Assembly (NCBI GenBank): GCA_964614515.1
Contig: CAZTPJ010000005.1
Coordinates: 8,619 to 72,618 of the forward strand
DNA length: 64,000 bases
From: CAZTPJ01 sp964614515
GTDB taxonomy: Bacteria > Planctomycetota > Phycisphaerae > Phycisphaerales > UBA1924
Reading direction: 5' to 3'
Positions 8,760-17,252 of this stretch are shown piece by piece. Under the pieces are notes generated by a model that ran no database searches, was not told where the DNA came from, and worked only from the letters and a program-made list of their open reading frames with translations. Within the stretch, counting starts at the first letter, position 1; the number at the start of each line of letters is the position of its first letter. Both the position numbers and the translations under genes were made by a program.

Positions 8760-9920
8760 TCACCCCCTGATCGCGTCAATCGCCACGGCCACCAGTGACG
8801 GGTCCGGCGCGTCGATCACCATCGCCTGACACCCCGACGCGGGAATCACGAGCCGCAGAACTCCGCCGTGGGACTTCTTGTCGAATCCCATGCGCTCAAT
8901 GACCGCGGCACTGTCAGGCAGCCCCCCCACTCGCGTCGGAAGTCCAACAGACGCAAGCAGTTCGGACAGTTGTCGCGGATAGTCCGCCGTCACGCTTCCA
9001 AGCCTCGCGCCTAGATTCGCCGCCGCCACGAGGCCCAACGACACCGCTTCGCCATGATGCACCGGCCCTTCCCCGATTCCATCAAGGCGAAGCGCAGGGA
9101 GCGTTTCGATCGCATGACCGAACGTATGGCCCAGATTCAAGGTCGTCCGCGGCCCACCCGGATCTTCTCGCTCATCGACGCCAACGATCGCCGCTTTGAC
9201 CGCGATGTTCCGCGCCACAAGGTCGATCAGGGCTTCGGGCTTTCGCGACAGGACGTCGCCCAGCCGCGCCTGTGTGAAGTCCATCAGATCAGGCTGACCC
9301 CACGGCCCGGAAATCATCGCGTGCTTGATGCACTCCGCAAGGCCGCAGCGAAACTCCCTCGCATCTAACGTCGCCAGCACTTCGACATCGGCGATGACGG
9401 CCGTGGGCTGATGAAACGCCCCGACCATGTTCTTTCGCAGCATCCCATCGCCCGAGTGCCCGGCCGCGAGATTCACACCCGTCTTCCCTCCCACGGATGC
9501 ATCGACCATCGCCAGCAGTGTCGTGGGACACTGAATGATGGGCACGCCTCGGCGGTAGATCGCCGCGACGAATCCGGCCACATCACCCGTGATGCCTCCG
9601 CCGAGGGCGATGATCGGATCACCGCGTTCATGGCGCGAATCGGCGACAGCCCGAAGCATCCCCTCAGCGCTGGCCAGCGTCTTGGCGTCTTCACGCGGTT
9701 CACATGGAACGCGAAGCACACGCCAACCAGCGCGTGCGATCGACGCGACGGCCGCGTCGATCGTGCCCGCCGGCAGTCCGGTATCGTGAATCAAGGCCGC
9801 TCGTCCGCTGGATGCGGGACATGTGCGCTGCGCGATCTCGCCAAGTCCTTCGAGGATGCCTGCACCGACGTGCGCTTCGTATGACCGGTCCCCCAGTCGA
9901 ACGTTGACTGTGTGCATCAT
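8760..9920 (-). CDS. aroB: 3-dehydroquinate synthase
   Basis: This protein of about 386 residues performs the second shikimate-pathway step, converting DAHP to 3-dehydroquinate with NAD+ and a divalent metal. Diagnostic blocks are ALGGGITGDVAGFVAA, PTTLLAMVDASVGGKTG, the metal-ligand NLGHTFGHAIE and HHGEAVSLG. AGGAAG precedes ATG 9920/9917, so that start is preferred; a GTG at 9944 forming a GTGA overlap with rsfS is the alternative and would add eight residues. It is transcribed downstream of rsfS. Confidence 0.94.
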   Translation of the reverse strand: MMHTVNVRLGDRSYEAHVGAGILEGLGEIAQRTCPASSGRAALIHDTGLPAGTIDAAVASIARAGWRVLRVPCEPREDAKTLASAEGMLRAVADSRHERGDPIIALGGGITGDVAGFVAAIYRRGVPIIQCPTTLLAMVDASVGGKTGVNLAAGHSGDGMLRKNMVGAFHQPTAVIADVEVLATLDAREFRCGLAECIKHAMISGPWGQPDLMDFTQARLGDVLSRKPEALIDLVARNIAVKAAIVGVDEREDPGGPRTTLNLGHTFGHAIETLPALRLDGIGEGPVHHGEAVSLGLVAAANLGARLGSVTADYPRQLSELLASVGLPTRVGGLPDSAAVIERMGFDKKSHGGVLRLVIPASGCQAMVIDAPDPSLVAVAIDAIRG

Positions 9921-9940
9921 TCCCATCTTCCTGGCCCACT

Positions 9941-10459
9941 TCACTCGCTGGGAAGCACATCATCGGGGCTGAGTCCCGCACGATTGCGGGAACGGTCCTG
10001 CGGCCGCTCCCAGTCGATGCGCGGCGCATCGCCCCAGAGCATTTCCAAGTCGTAGTGCGCGCGGGTCTGCGGCTCGAACAGGTGCAACATGACATCAACG
10101 AAGTCGGCCACGAGCCAGACGCTGCGCGTGTCGATGTTGGTTCGAATCGCGGCAAAGTCGTTGTGTTCGCCGATCTCCAGCGCGTGGTCCAGCACACTCT
10201 GCATCTGTCGATCCGACGTGCCCGACGCGACGACCAGAAAGTCCGTCACCTGGCTCAAACCCCGCACGTCGAGGATGATCACCTCCGTGCAGTGCAGGTC
10301 ATGGCAGAGACGTGCGACCTCCGTCGCGAAGGCGATGGCGGCGGCATGCCGTGAGGCCTGACCCGCCGATCCCCCCATGTCCTGAGGCTCCGCACCGGTC
10401 GGCGCGCCATGGGAGGGCTCGGCGTGCGGCGATGTTGACCGGTTGGGGGGCGTCGGCAT
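9941..10459 (-). CDS. rsfS: Ribosomal silencing factor RsfS
   Basis: This 172-residue protein has about 38 disordered N-terminal residues and then the RsfS/DUF143 domain. Family blocks are VTDFLVVASGTSDRQ, the VWLVADFVDVMLHLFEP block and YDLEMLWGDAP. The protein binds uL14 of the large subunit and blocks subunit joining in starvation. The ATG at 10459 has no Shine-Dalgarno sequence but lies six bases after a TATCCT box on the minus strand. The stop overlaps a possible aroB GTG. Confidence 0.92.
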   Translation of the reverse strand: MPTPPNRSTSPHAEPSHGAPTGAEPQDMGGSAGQASRHAAAIAFATEVARLCHDLHCTEVIILDVRGLSQVTDFLVVASGTSDRQMQSVLDHALEIGEHNDFAAIRTNIDTRSVWLVADFVDVMLHLFEPQTRAHYDLEMLWGDAPRIDWERPQDRSRNRAGLSPDDVLPSE

Positions 10460-10465
10460 TGGCTA

Positions 10466-10471
10466 AGGATA
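10466..10471 (-). promoter_or_regulatory. Putative -10 box for rsfS-aroB
   Basis: On the minus strand TATCCT is followed by six bases and the rsfS ATG. A TTGACC lies further upstream (10492-10497) with a 20-base spacer, longer than ideal. The position again suggests a leaderless mRNA. Confidence 0.35.
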
Positions 10472-10591
10472 GGACGTGCGGGCCGCCACCCGGTCAACTT
10501 TCAAACCGCGCGTGAGTCGGCGAGCGATCCCGCGTTCAAGAGCAGGAGCTCAACCTCCGCCTTCGGCGTCCCCAAAGTGACGCTTTGGCGG

Positions 10592-10597
10592 TATCAT
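10592..10597 (+). promoter_or_regulatory. Putative -10 box overlapping the kinase start region
   Basis: TATCAT lies one base before the first in-frame ATG of the kinase gene. If it is the -10 element, that ATG would be at or before the transcription start, which favours the in-frame GTG at 10632 as the real start. A short inverted repeat (CCAAAG ... CTTTGG, 10572-10588) sits just upstream and could be an operator. Confidence 0.35.
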
Positions 10598-10598
10598 C

Positions 10599-13364
10599 AT
10601 GGCACGGGCTTTCCCGTGTACGAGGTGTCATGTGGCGACGGACGAGTCCGAACCTCAGCAGCATCCTTCCGATCGGCCTGAGCGCGATCTCATCCGCGAG
10701 GCCATCGAACGCGCCGCCCCCAGCGGCGACATTCCAATTCCCGACGACCTCCTTCCCGCCGATGGGACCTTTCCCGGCTATGACGTGATCCGCGAGATTC
10801 ATCGCGGCGGCCAGGGCGTCGTGTATCAAGCGATCCAGAAAGCCACCAAGCGCCGGGTCGCCATCAAAGTCCTCCACGGCGGGCCGTTCACAGGCTCGGC
10901 CGGCAAGGCCCGCTTTGAACGCGAGGTCCAGGTCCTCGGCCAACTCAATCACCCCAACATCGTCCGCATCCATGACAGCGGCCTCACTACCGACGGCTCC
11001 TGCTTCTATGTCATGGACTACATCTCCGGCGCCACGCTCGATGAGTTCATCGCCAAGAAGGAACGTCAGGGCATCGACGAGACGCTCAAACTTTTCACGC
11101 GAATCTGCGAGGCCGTCAACGCCGCCCACCTCAAGGGCGTCATTCACCGCGACCTGAAGCCCTCGAACATCAAGATCACGCCCGAGGGCGAGCCGATTGT
11201 CGTGGACTTTGGCCTGGCGAAGGTGGCCGTGCCGGATGTGACGGATGAGGAGCACCCGCGTCTGATGTCGATGACGGGTCAGTTCATCGGATCGCTGCCG
11301 TGGGCGAGTCCCGAGCAGGCGCAGGGTGTGCCCGGCGCGATCGACGTTCGCACCGATGTGTATTCGCTGGGCGTGATTCTGTATCAGATGCTCACGGGAC
11401 AGTTCCCCTACGAAGTCGCCGGGCACATGCGCGATGTCCTCGACAACATCCTCCGCGCCCAGCCGCTGCGCCCGAGCACCGTCCGCCGCAAGATCAACGA
11501 CGAAGTCGAGACCATCGTGCTCAAGTGCCTGAGCAAGGAGCGCGATCGCCGGTATCAATCCGCGGGAGAACTCGCCCGCGACATTCGACGCTACCTCTCC
11601 GGCGAAGCCATCGAAGCCAAACGCGACAGCGGATGGTATCTCATCACCAAGACGCTGCACCGGCATCGCACGGCCACGGGCATCGCAGCGGCGTTCCTCA
11701 TCCTCATCATCGCCTTCGGCATCGTGATGACCGTGCTGTGGCAGCGAGCGGTGGACGCGGAGAAGCAAACTTCCACGGCCTTGTCGCAACTCAAGGATGC
11801 CCAGGCCCTCGAACGGGCGCAGCGGGACCGAGCGGAAGAGAACTTCCGCTACGGCACGCTCGGCTCGCTGAACCTGATTCACGAACTCGATGAAGCGATG
11901 GTCGATCTTCGCGGCGCCACGCCAGCGCGGGAGGTTTTGCTCAAGCAGGCGCTGGCCAATGTCGATCGACTTCGCACGGAGGCGGACGAGAACCCCGCGC
12001 TCCGGCGCGACCTCGCCACGGCGCTCGATCGACTCGGTGACATTCAGGGCAGCCTGTACGCGGGGCGCCTTGGCGAAACGGCCGCGGCGCGAGAGAACTA
12101 CGCCCGCGCACGAGAGATCCGCGCCACGTTGCTCACTGAGACGCCCGACAGCCCGCGATCGCACGCCGACATCGCCGAGAGCCATCGACGCGCAGCGCAG
12201 GAACGCCTCGCCGATCGCGATTTTGGGCGTACGGCCGAGGACTATCGCACCGCATTGGCGTCGCTCGCGCGTGCGGAGGAACTGGCGACCCAGCGCGGTG
12301 AAGCGCCGGCGACGATCGCGGTCCATCAAGACCGCGCGGCTCGCTTCAAGGGCGAACTGCACGACACGCTGCTCGCCCTCGCGCAGACCGCGACCGATCC
12401 ATCAATCATCGATCGCGCCATCGGAGAGGCTGAACGACATCGCGACGATGCGCAGAGGCATTGGACGGCGCGACTCGCTGATGATTCCGCAAACCTCATG
12501 GCCGCACGCGAACTCGGCACGCTCCACGATCGCGGCGCGATGGCGATCGTCGAGTCCGCGCTGGCGATCCGCCGCGACGCGATGGCCCACCTGCGCGATG
12601 GGCGCCGCGAAGAGGCCGTGACGGCCATGCACCGTTCCGATGCGCGGCTCAACGAAGCGGTCAGAAAGGTCAACGAGTCTCGCCAGGAGTTTGAGCGGCT
12701 GATCGCGGCCAACGCCGCCAATGCCGAACTCCAGCGCGACCTGATGATCGTGCGCCACAACACGGGACAGGTCTTCTCCGAACTCGCACGAAACATTGAG
12801 ATTCTCGCGGAGCCAGTCGGGGATCAGCCATCCCTTGACGGCGCACGGCAAACGCGCCAAACCTCGCTCGAAGAGTTCGAGGCCGCGCTGTCCATCGCGC
12901 GATCGCTCACGTCCGCGGATGAACGCAGCCTTCGCGCTCGGCGCGACCTGGCCATGATGCTCAACAAAGTCGGCAACGAACAGCGGCAACTCTCGAAGCA
13001 CGCCGCTCGCGCGGGGGATCAGGCCGGGCAGCGACAATGGCTCGATCGCGCAGCCGAGTCCATGCGAGAGTCCCTTGCCGTCAGGCGTGAAGTCATGGCG
13101 ACGGATCCGATGCCTCGCCACGCCCGCGACCTGGTCGTGGGACTGTTGAAGGATGGCGAGATCGACGAGTTCCGCGGGGATGCGGGGGATGGCTCGCCGC
13201 GAGAGCGATTCACCGCCGCCCAGGCCCGATATGCCGAGGCCGTGGCCACGCTCGAACGGTTACGCGGCGAAGGGGTGGTCGGATTGGATGCGGACCTGCG
13301 GGTTTCGCGGATGGCGTTGGATTCGATCCGGACCAAGATCGAGAACCTGGGATCCGGGGGCTGA
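10599..13364 (+). CDS. Membrane Ser/Thr protein kinase with long helical extracytoplasmic domain
   Basis: This 921-residue protein is a Hanks-type kinase with a glycine loop RGGQGVVY near residue 69, the Lys of VAIKVL, HRDLKPSN at 183-190, DFG at 203-205 and an SPEQAQG activation-segment end. One membrane helix lies at about 358-383. The rest (about 540 residues) is alpha-helical and rich in Arg, Ala and Glu, with spaced repeats resembling degenerate TPRs, as in other planctomycete kinases. The first ATG overlaps a -10-like box, so GTG 10632, which follows GAGGTG, may be the real start; the N-terminal CTRCH would then not be translated. No cognate target is evident. Confidence 0.9.
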   Translation: MARAFPCTRCHVATDESEPQQHPSDRPERDLIREAIERAAPSGDIPIPDDLLPADGTFPGYDVIREIHRGGQGVVYQAIQKATKRRVAIKVLHGGPFTGSAGKARFEREVQVLGQLNHPNIVRIHDSGLTTDGSCFYVMDYISGATLDEFIAKKERQGIDETLKLFTRICEAVNAAHLKGVIHRDLKPSNIKITPEGEPIVVDFGLAKVAVPDVTDEEHPRLMSMTGQFIGSLPWASPEQAQGVPGAIDVRTDVYSLGVILYQMLTGQFPYEVAGHMRDVLDNILRAQPLRPSTVRRKINDEVETIVLKCLSKERDRRYQSAGELARDIRRYLSGEAIEAKRDSGWYLITKTLHRHRTATGIAAAFLILIIAFGIVMTVLWQRAVDAEKQTSTALSQLKDAQALERAQRDRAEENFRYGTLGSLNLIHELDEAMVDLRGATPAREVLLKQALANVDRLRTEADENPALRRDLATALDRLGDIQGSLYAGRLGETAAARENYARAREIRATLLTETPDSPRSHADIAESHRRAAQERLADRDFGRTAEDYRTALASLARAEELATQRGEAPATIAVHQDRAARFKGELHDTLLALAQTATDPSIIDRAIGEAERHRDDAQRHWTARLADDSANLMAARELGTLHDRGAMAIVESALAIRRDAMAHLRDGRREEAVTAMHRSDARLNEAVRKVNESRQEFERLIAANAANAELQRDLMIVRHNTGQVFSELARNIEILAEPVGDQPSLDGARQTRQTSLEEFEAALSIARSLTSADERSLRARRDLAMMLNKVGNEQRQLSKHAARAGDQAGQRQWLDRAAESMRESLAVRREVMATDPMPRHARDLVVGLLKDGEIDEFRGDAGDGSPRERFTAAQARYAEAVATLERLRGEGVVGLDADLRVSRMALDSIRTKIENLGSGG

Positions 13365-13404
13365 CCATGCCGGGGTCGGCCGTGGTGAATCGGCGACCGG
13401 GGCA

Positions 13405-13432
13405 TTGACGCGGGGCGAAAATCGGGTAGGGT
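13405..13432 (+). promoter_or_regulatory. Putative sigma70-type promoter of the beta-helix protein gene
   Basis: TTGACG at 13405-13410 and TAGGGT at 13427-13432 are separated by 16 bases. Transcription would start about 50 bases before the ATG at 13491, leaving room for the GAGGAG ribosome binding site. An imperfect inverted repeat (about 13367-13408) precedes it and may terminate the kinase transcript. Confidence 0.45.
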
Positions 13433-13490
13433 GGTAGTGCAAGGTCGGCGGTGGCGGTGCGCCCCCGTCGGGCGGCATGAGGAGTCAGGG

Positions 13491-16022
13491 ATGAGACGCT
13501 TTCGAGCATTGGTGATCGCTGCGCTGGCGGGAATCCCGGCCGGGCAGGCGTGTGCGCAGCATTTCGTGGCAAGTTGGGCAAACCCGATCAACGGTGCCTG
13601 GCAGAATGCGGGTCGATGGTCTGGCGGCATGGTCCCGAATAACCAGGGTTCCACGACGTTTGATGTGTTCATCGATGTCCTCGGCGGGCCGTACACCGTC
13701 ACGCTCAACGCGCGGCCGACATTGATCGACATGACGCTCGATTCGCCCGACGCGACGATGTTCCTGAACAATCGGTCGATCACGCTTGAGGGCGATTACA
13801 CCAATCGCCGCGGTCTCTTGCTGGGCACGGGCGTGAATGACACCTTCACCGTCGCCGGCGAGACGCGGCTCGAAGGCGGCACGATCCGCGGCGTTCGCAA
13901 CTTCCGCTCCAACGGCCCGATGCGCATCGACCTGGGCGACATCATCATCTGCGACACGAACATCACTCACGGCGGCGCGACGATCATCTGGGATGGCCTG
14001 GGCAACATTCGCCTCGATCGCGGTACGCGCTTCATCAACGGACCCGCTTCGACCTGGACGATCCTCAACGACCAAATGATCACCTGGAACAACAACGGCG
14101 CACAGCCCACCGTTGAGAATCAGGGAGTCATGGTCAAGTCCGCGGGCGCGGGCGTCACCGAGATGGTTGACGTCATCTTCGTCAACACGGGATCGCTGCG
14201 CGTCGAGTCCGGCACGTTTCGCACCAACGGCGTGAGCATCCCATCGAACCGACTCGTCGGCGGCGCATGGGCCGTACGCGCGGGCGCCACGCTCGACCTT
14301 GTCGGTCCCGACATCTTTCAGAATGAAGCCACGATCGAACTCGACGGCCCCGGCTCCACCTTCGCCGCCATCGACACCCTCGAAACCAACGCCGCAACCG
14401 GAGACTTCACCATCTCCGGCGGACGAGACTTCACCACCGCGGGCGACTTCACAAACGACGGGCAACTGACGATCGGCACGGCCACCGAGTTTCGCGTCGC
14501 GCCAGGCTCGACGCTCACCAATTTTTCCGCCGGCACGCTTACGGACGGAAGGTATGACATCGCCGGCACGCTGCGCTTCGATGACGCCGACATCGCGACG
14601 CTCGCCTCGCGCATCACGCTCGACGGCGCGGGATCGGATATCCTCGATCAAGCCAGCCTCAGCGGCCTGCGGAACCTGGACCTGATCGATACCTCCGGCG
14701 ACTTTGGCATCGCCAACGGCCGTGACTTCACAACGTCTGGTGACTTCCTGAACAACGGCGTGCTGCGCGTGGGCGCGCTGACCGACTTCGAGGTCGCCGT
14801 CGGCTCATCGCTCTTGAACATCTCCGGCAACACGATCACCGGCGGGCAGTTCCTGGTGCAAGGCACGGTCATCGTCGATGCCGCGCCGATCGAGATCATC
14901 GCGTCCGACATCGTCCTTGATGGCCCCGACGCGGACTTTGAAAGCCGGCTCGATGCGCCCCTGCTCAATGATGTGCATCGCGTGGCGATGGGCGGTGCGC
15001 TGGCGGTACTCAACGGTCGGGACTTTCAGACCAGCCAGAATGTTGACTTCACGGTCGAAGCGGGCGCAGCGCTGGCCGTGGGCGAAGAGACGACGTTCTC
15101 CGTGCCCGCCGGTCGCACGCTGACGAATTTCAACGGCGGGGTGTTCAATGATGGTGATTTCAGCATCGCCGGGACGCTCGAGTTTGAGAACGCGGCAATT
15201 CACACCATCGCCAATCGTCTCGTGCTCGACAGTCCGACGGGGCGCATCCAGAACCTCGCGGGCGAAGATGCGCTGGCCGGCCTGTCGAACATCGCGCCCA
15301 ACGGCTCGCTGACCGTGCGCAACGGCGCGGACCTCGTGACAAATCCGGGCGTGGTCATGGTCACCTTTGGCGAGTTCATCATCGGACCCGGCGCGATGAC
15401 CGATCCCACCATGGTGCAACTTGGGGCCAATCTCATCCAGGCTGACGGCCTGATCGAAATCACACAAGCCACGCTGGATGTCGCCGGGCAGTACATTCAG
15501 GATGCCGGCGTGCTCTCGCTGCGCGATGGAACGATCCGCGCCGGCGGCGGCATGTTCCTCGGCGGAACCGTCGGCGGTTCGGGATTCATCGACACCAGCA
15601 TCGAGAACGTCGGCGTCATCGCCCCCGGGCACGGCGACATCGGCGTCCTGCAAGTCTCAGGCGACTTTCAGCAGACCACATCGGGCGTCGTCATCATTGA
15701 CATCAACGGCCTGCTGCCGGGCATCGAGCATGACGTGCTGATTGTGGGCGCGTTGCTGTTTGACGGCGGCCTCGCGGGCGAACTTGCGATCGTCAACTCG
15801 ACCGGCTTTCGACCGCGCGTCGGCGATGTCTTTGACGTGATCTTCTTCGACGACATTCAAGGCGATTTCGCGCTGTATTCGGGCCTGAACATCGCGCCGG
15901 GGCGATTGCTCCTGCCGAGCATCGAGAACGGGTTCATCCGCCTGACGACGCATGTGCCCGCGCCGGGGGCGGTGATCGTGATTGGTGTCGCGGGAATCTT
16001 CGCCGCGCGACGACGACGTTGA
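13491..16022 (+). CDS. Exported repeat protein with VPAP...RRRR C-terminal sorting tail
   Basis: This 843-residue protein has a signal peptide (first 24 residues, ending GQACAQ). The bulk is Asn/Asp/Gly/Thr-rich, of the type that folds as a right-handed beta-helix. Four copies of a roughly 100-residue unit can be followed by the NGRDF-like block near 14415, 14716, 15014 and 15318. The C-terminus is VPAPGAVIVIGVAGIFAA followed by RRRR, a PEP-CTERM-like membrane-sorting tail common in Phycisphaerae. ATG 13491 is preceded by GAGGAG. Its role is probably cell surface or adhesion; no enzyme motif is visible. Confidence 0.85.
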   Translation: MRRFRALVIAALAGIPAGQACAQHFVASWANPINGAWQNAGRWSGGMVPNNQGSTTFDVFIDVLGGPYTVTLNARPTLIDMTLDSPDATMFLNNRSITLEGDYTNRRGLLLGTGVNDTFTVAGETRLEGGTIRGVRNFRSNGPMRIDLGDIIICDTNITHGGATIIWDGLGNIRLDRGTRFINGPASTWTILNDQMITWNNNGAQPTVENQGVMVKSAGAGVTEMVDVIFVNTGSLRVESGTFRTNGVSIPSNRLVGGAWAVRAGATLDLVGPDIFQNEATIELDGPGSTFAAIDTLETNAATGDFTISGGRDFTTAGDFTNDGQLTIGTATEFRVAPGSTLTNFSAGTLTDGRYDIAGTLRFDDADIATLASRITLDGAGSDILDQASLSGLRNLDLIDTSGDFGIANGRDFTTSGDFLNNGVLRVGALTDFEVAVGSSLLNISGNTITGGQFLVQGTVIVDAAPIEIIASDIVLDGPDADFESRLDAPLLNDVHRVAMGGALAVLNGRDFQTSQNVDFTVEAGAALAVGEETTFSVPAGRTLTNFNGGVFNDGDFSIAGTLEFENAAIHTIANRLVLDSPTGRIQNLAGEDALAGLSNIAPNGSLTVRNGADLVTNPGVVMVTFGEFIIGPGAMTDPTMVQLGANLIQADGLIEITQATLDVAGQYIQDAGVLSLRDGTIRAGGGMFLGGTVGGSGFIDTSIENVGVIAPGHGDIGVLQVSGDFQQTTSGVVIIDINGLLPGIEHDVLIVGALLFDGGLAGELAIVNSTGFRPRVGDVFDVIFFDDIQGDFALYSGLNIAPGRLLLPSIENGFIRLTTHVPAPGAVIVIGVAGIFAARRRR

Positions 16023-16027
16023 AGCCT

Positions 16028-17227
16028 TCAGGCGTTCGACAACGGCAACCCGATCTCCGACGCGATCTCGCCGATCTCCACCGGCCGTCGCTCATGCGCG
16101 CTTCGGCGCGATGCTTCCATCAGGCAGAACGTCTCAAGCCCTTCGACAAGATCGGGCGAAAGCAGGCGGTTGTTGATGATCGCGTCGGCGAAGTACTCGG
16201 CATAGTTGGCGAACTCGCCGTAGTGCATGCCGTGGACTTCGCTGTTGAAGTAATACTGCCGCCCGGCGTAGAGGTAGTCCTCCACGACTTCCTGCATCCC
16301 GCCGGGAACAAAACGCGACGCGCTGGGGCGTGCGCGGTGGTCATCATGCGTGGCCGCGTGCGTGCCCGTGTGGATGTATCGCATGTCGTGATACTGCGCG
16401 AGGCTGGAGCCGCCATCGCCATAGAGCATCAGTTCGATGCAGTTCCTCGCGCGGGGCAGTTCGTGCGCACCATAGTTCCCCATTGCACGCCCGATCGCGC
16501 CCGATGCCGCCTCCACCTGCACCGCGTATACATCGAAGCCCTTGACACCGAATTGCCCGCCGAGTGATGACTTCCGCCCGATCGCCTGCACGCGCGAGAT
16601 CGGACCGAGATACCACCGCAGCAGATCCAGCGGATGCGACAGGCCCAGGAAGATCCAGTCCGTGTCGGCCGCAACCCACGGACTCTTGCGGTAGTACCAG
16701 TCCATGCGATGGATGTAGTGGGCATCGACAAGTTCGAGACGGCCGATCTCGCCGCGGTCAAACGCTTCGCGTTGTCGAACGAACGGCTCGAAGAATCGGG
16801 TACTCTGCCCGACCATAAGGCGACGCCCGGTGCGCTGGCCAGCCTGAAGTATCGCCTTCGCATCGGCGATGGAATTGACCAGCGGCTTGGTGCAGATCAC
16901 ATCCTTACCGGCCTCGAACGCGCGAACGATGTGTTCGCCGTGGTACGCATCGGGCGTATAGATCGCGATGATGCCAATGTCCGGGCGCGCGAGCATCTCG
17001 GCATAGTCGCGCGTGTAGAACAGATTCGGCCGTTCCGCCCGCGAGGCGTCGATCTTCTCCTGCGACAGGTCACACCCCGCGACGGCGTGGACCTTGCCGC
17101 AGCGTTCGATCGCGAGCAGCAGCGTCCGCCCTTCGTGGAGACCCAGCACGCCGACACCGATGCTGCGCGGGTCGCGCGGCGCGGTCGTGATGGGCTGTGT
17201 TCCTGGGATGCTGGTGATGAAACCCAT
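16028..17227 (-). CDS. Gfo/Idh/MocA family oxidoreductase
   Basis: This 399-residue protein is an NAD(P)-dependent oxidoreductase. An N-terminal Rossmann segment (GVGVLGLHEG), AIYTPDAYHGEH and CTKPLVNS (the EKP-like catalytic Lys block) are followed by the alpha/beta domain used for sugar substrate binding. There is no Tat signal, so it is cytoplasmic. ATG 17227 has GAGG six bases upstream and lies 25 bases after the preceding phosphatase gene ends, on the same strand. The substrate is unknown, probably a sugar or inositol derivative. Confidence 0.88.
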   Translation of the reverse strand: MGFITSIPGTQPITTAPRDPRSIGVGVLGLHEGRTLLLAIERCGKVHAVAGCDLSQEKIDASRAERPNLFYTRDYAEMLARPDIGIIAIYTPDAYHGEHIVRAFEAGKDVICTKPLVNSIADAKAILQAGQRTGRRLMVGQSTRFFEPFVRQREAFDRGEIGRLELVDAHYIHRMDWYYRKSPWVAADTDWIFLGLSHPLDLLRWYLGPISRVQAIGRKSSLGGQFGVKGFDVYAVQVEAASGAIGRAMGNYGAHELPRARNCIELMLYGDGGSSLAQYHDMRYIHTGTHAATHDDHRARPSASRFVPGGMQEVVEDYLYAGRQYYFNSEVHGMHYGEFANYAEYFADAIINNRLLSPDLVEGLETFCLMEASRRSAHERRPVEIGEIASEIGLPLSNA

Positions 17228-17252
17228 GTGAACCTCATCGGGGGTCCTGGAA

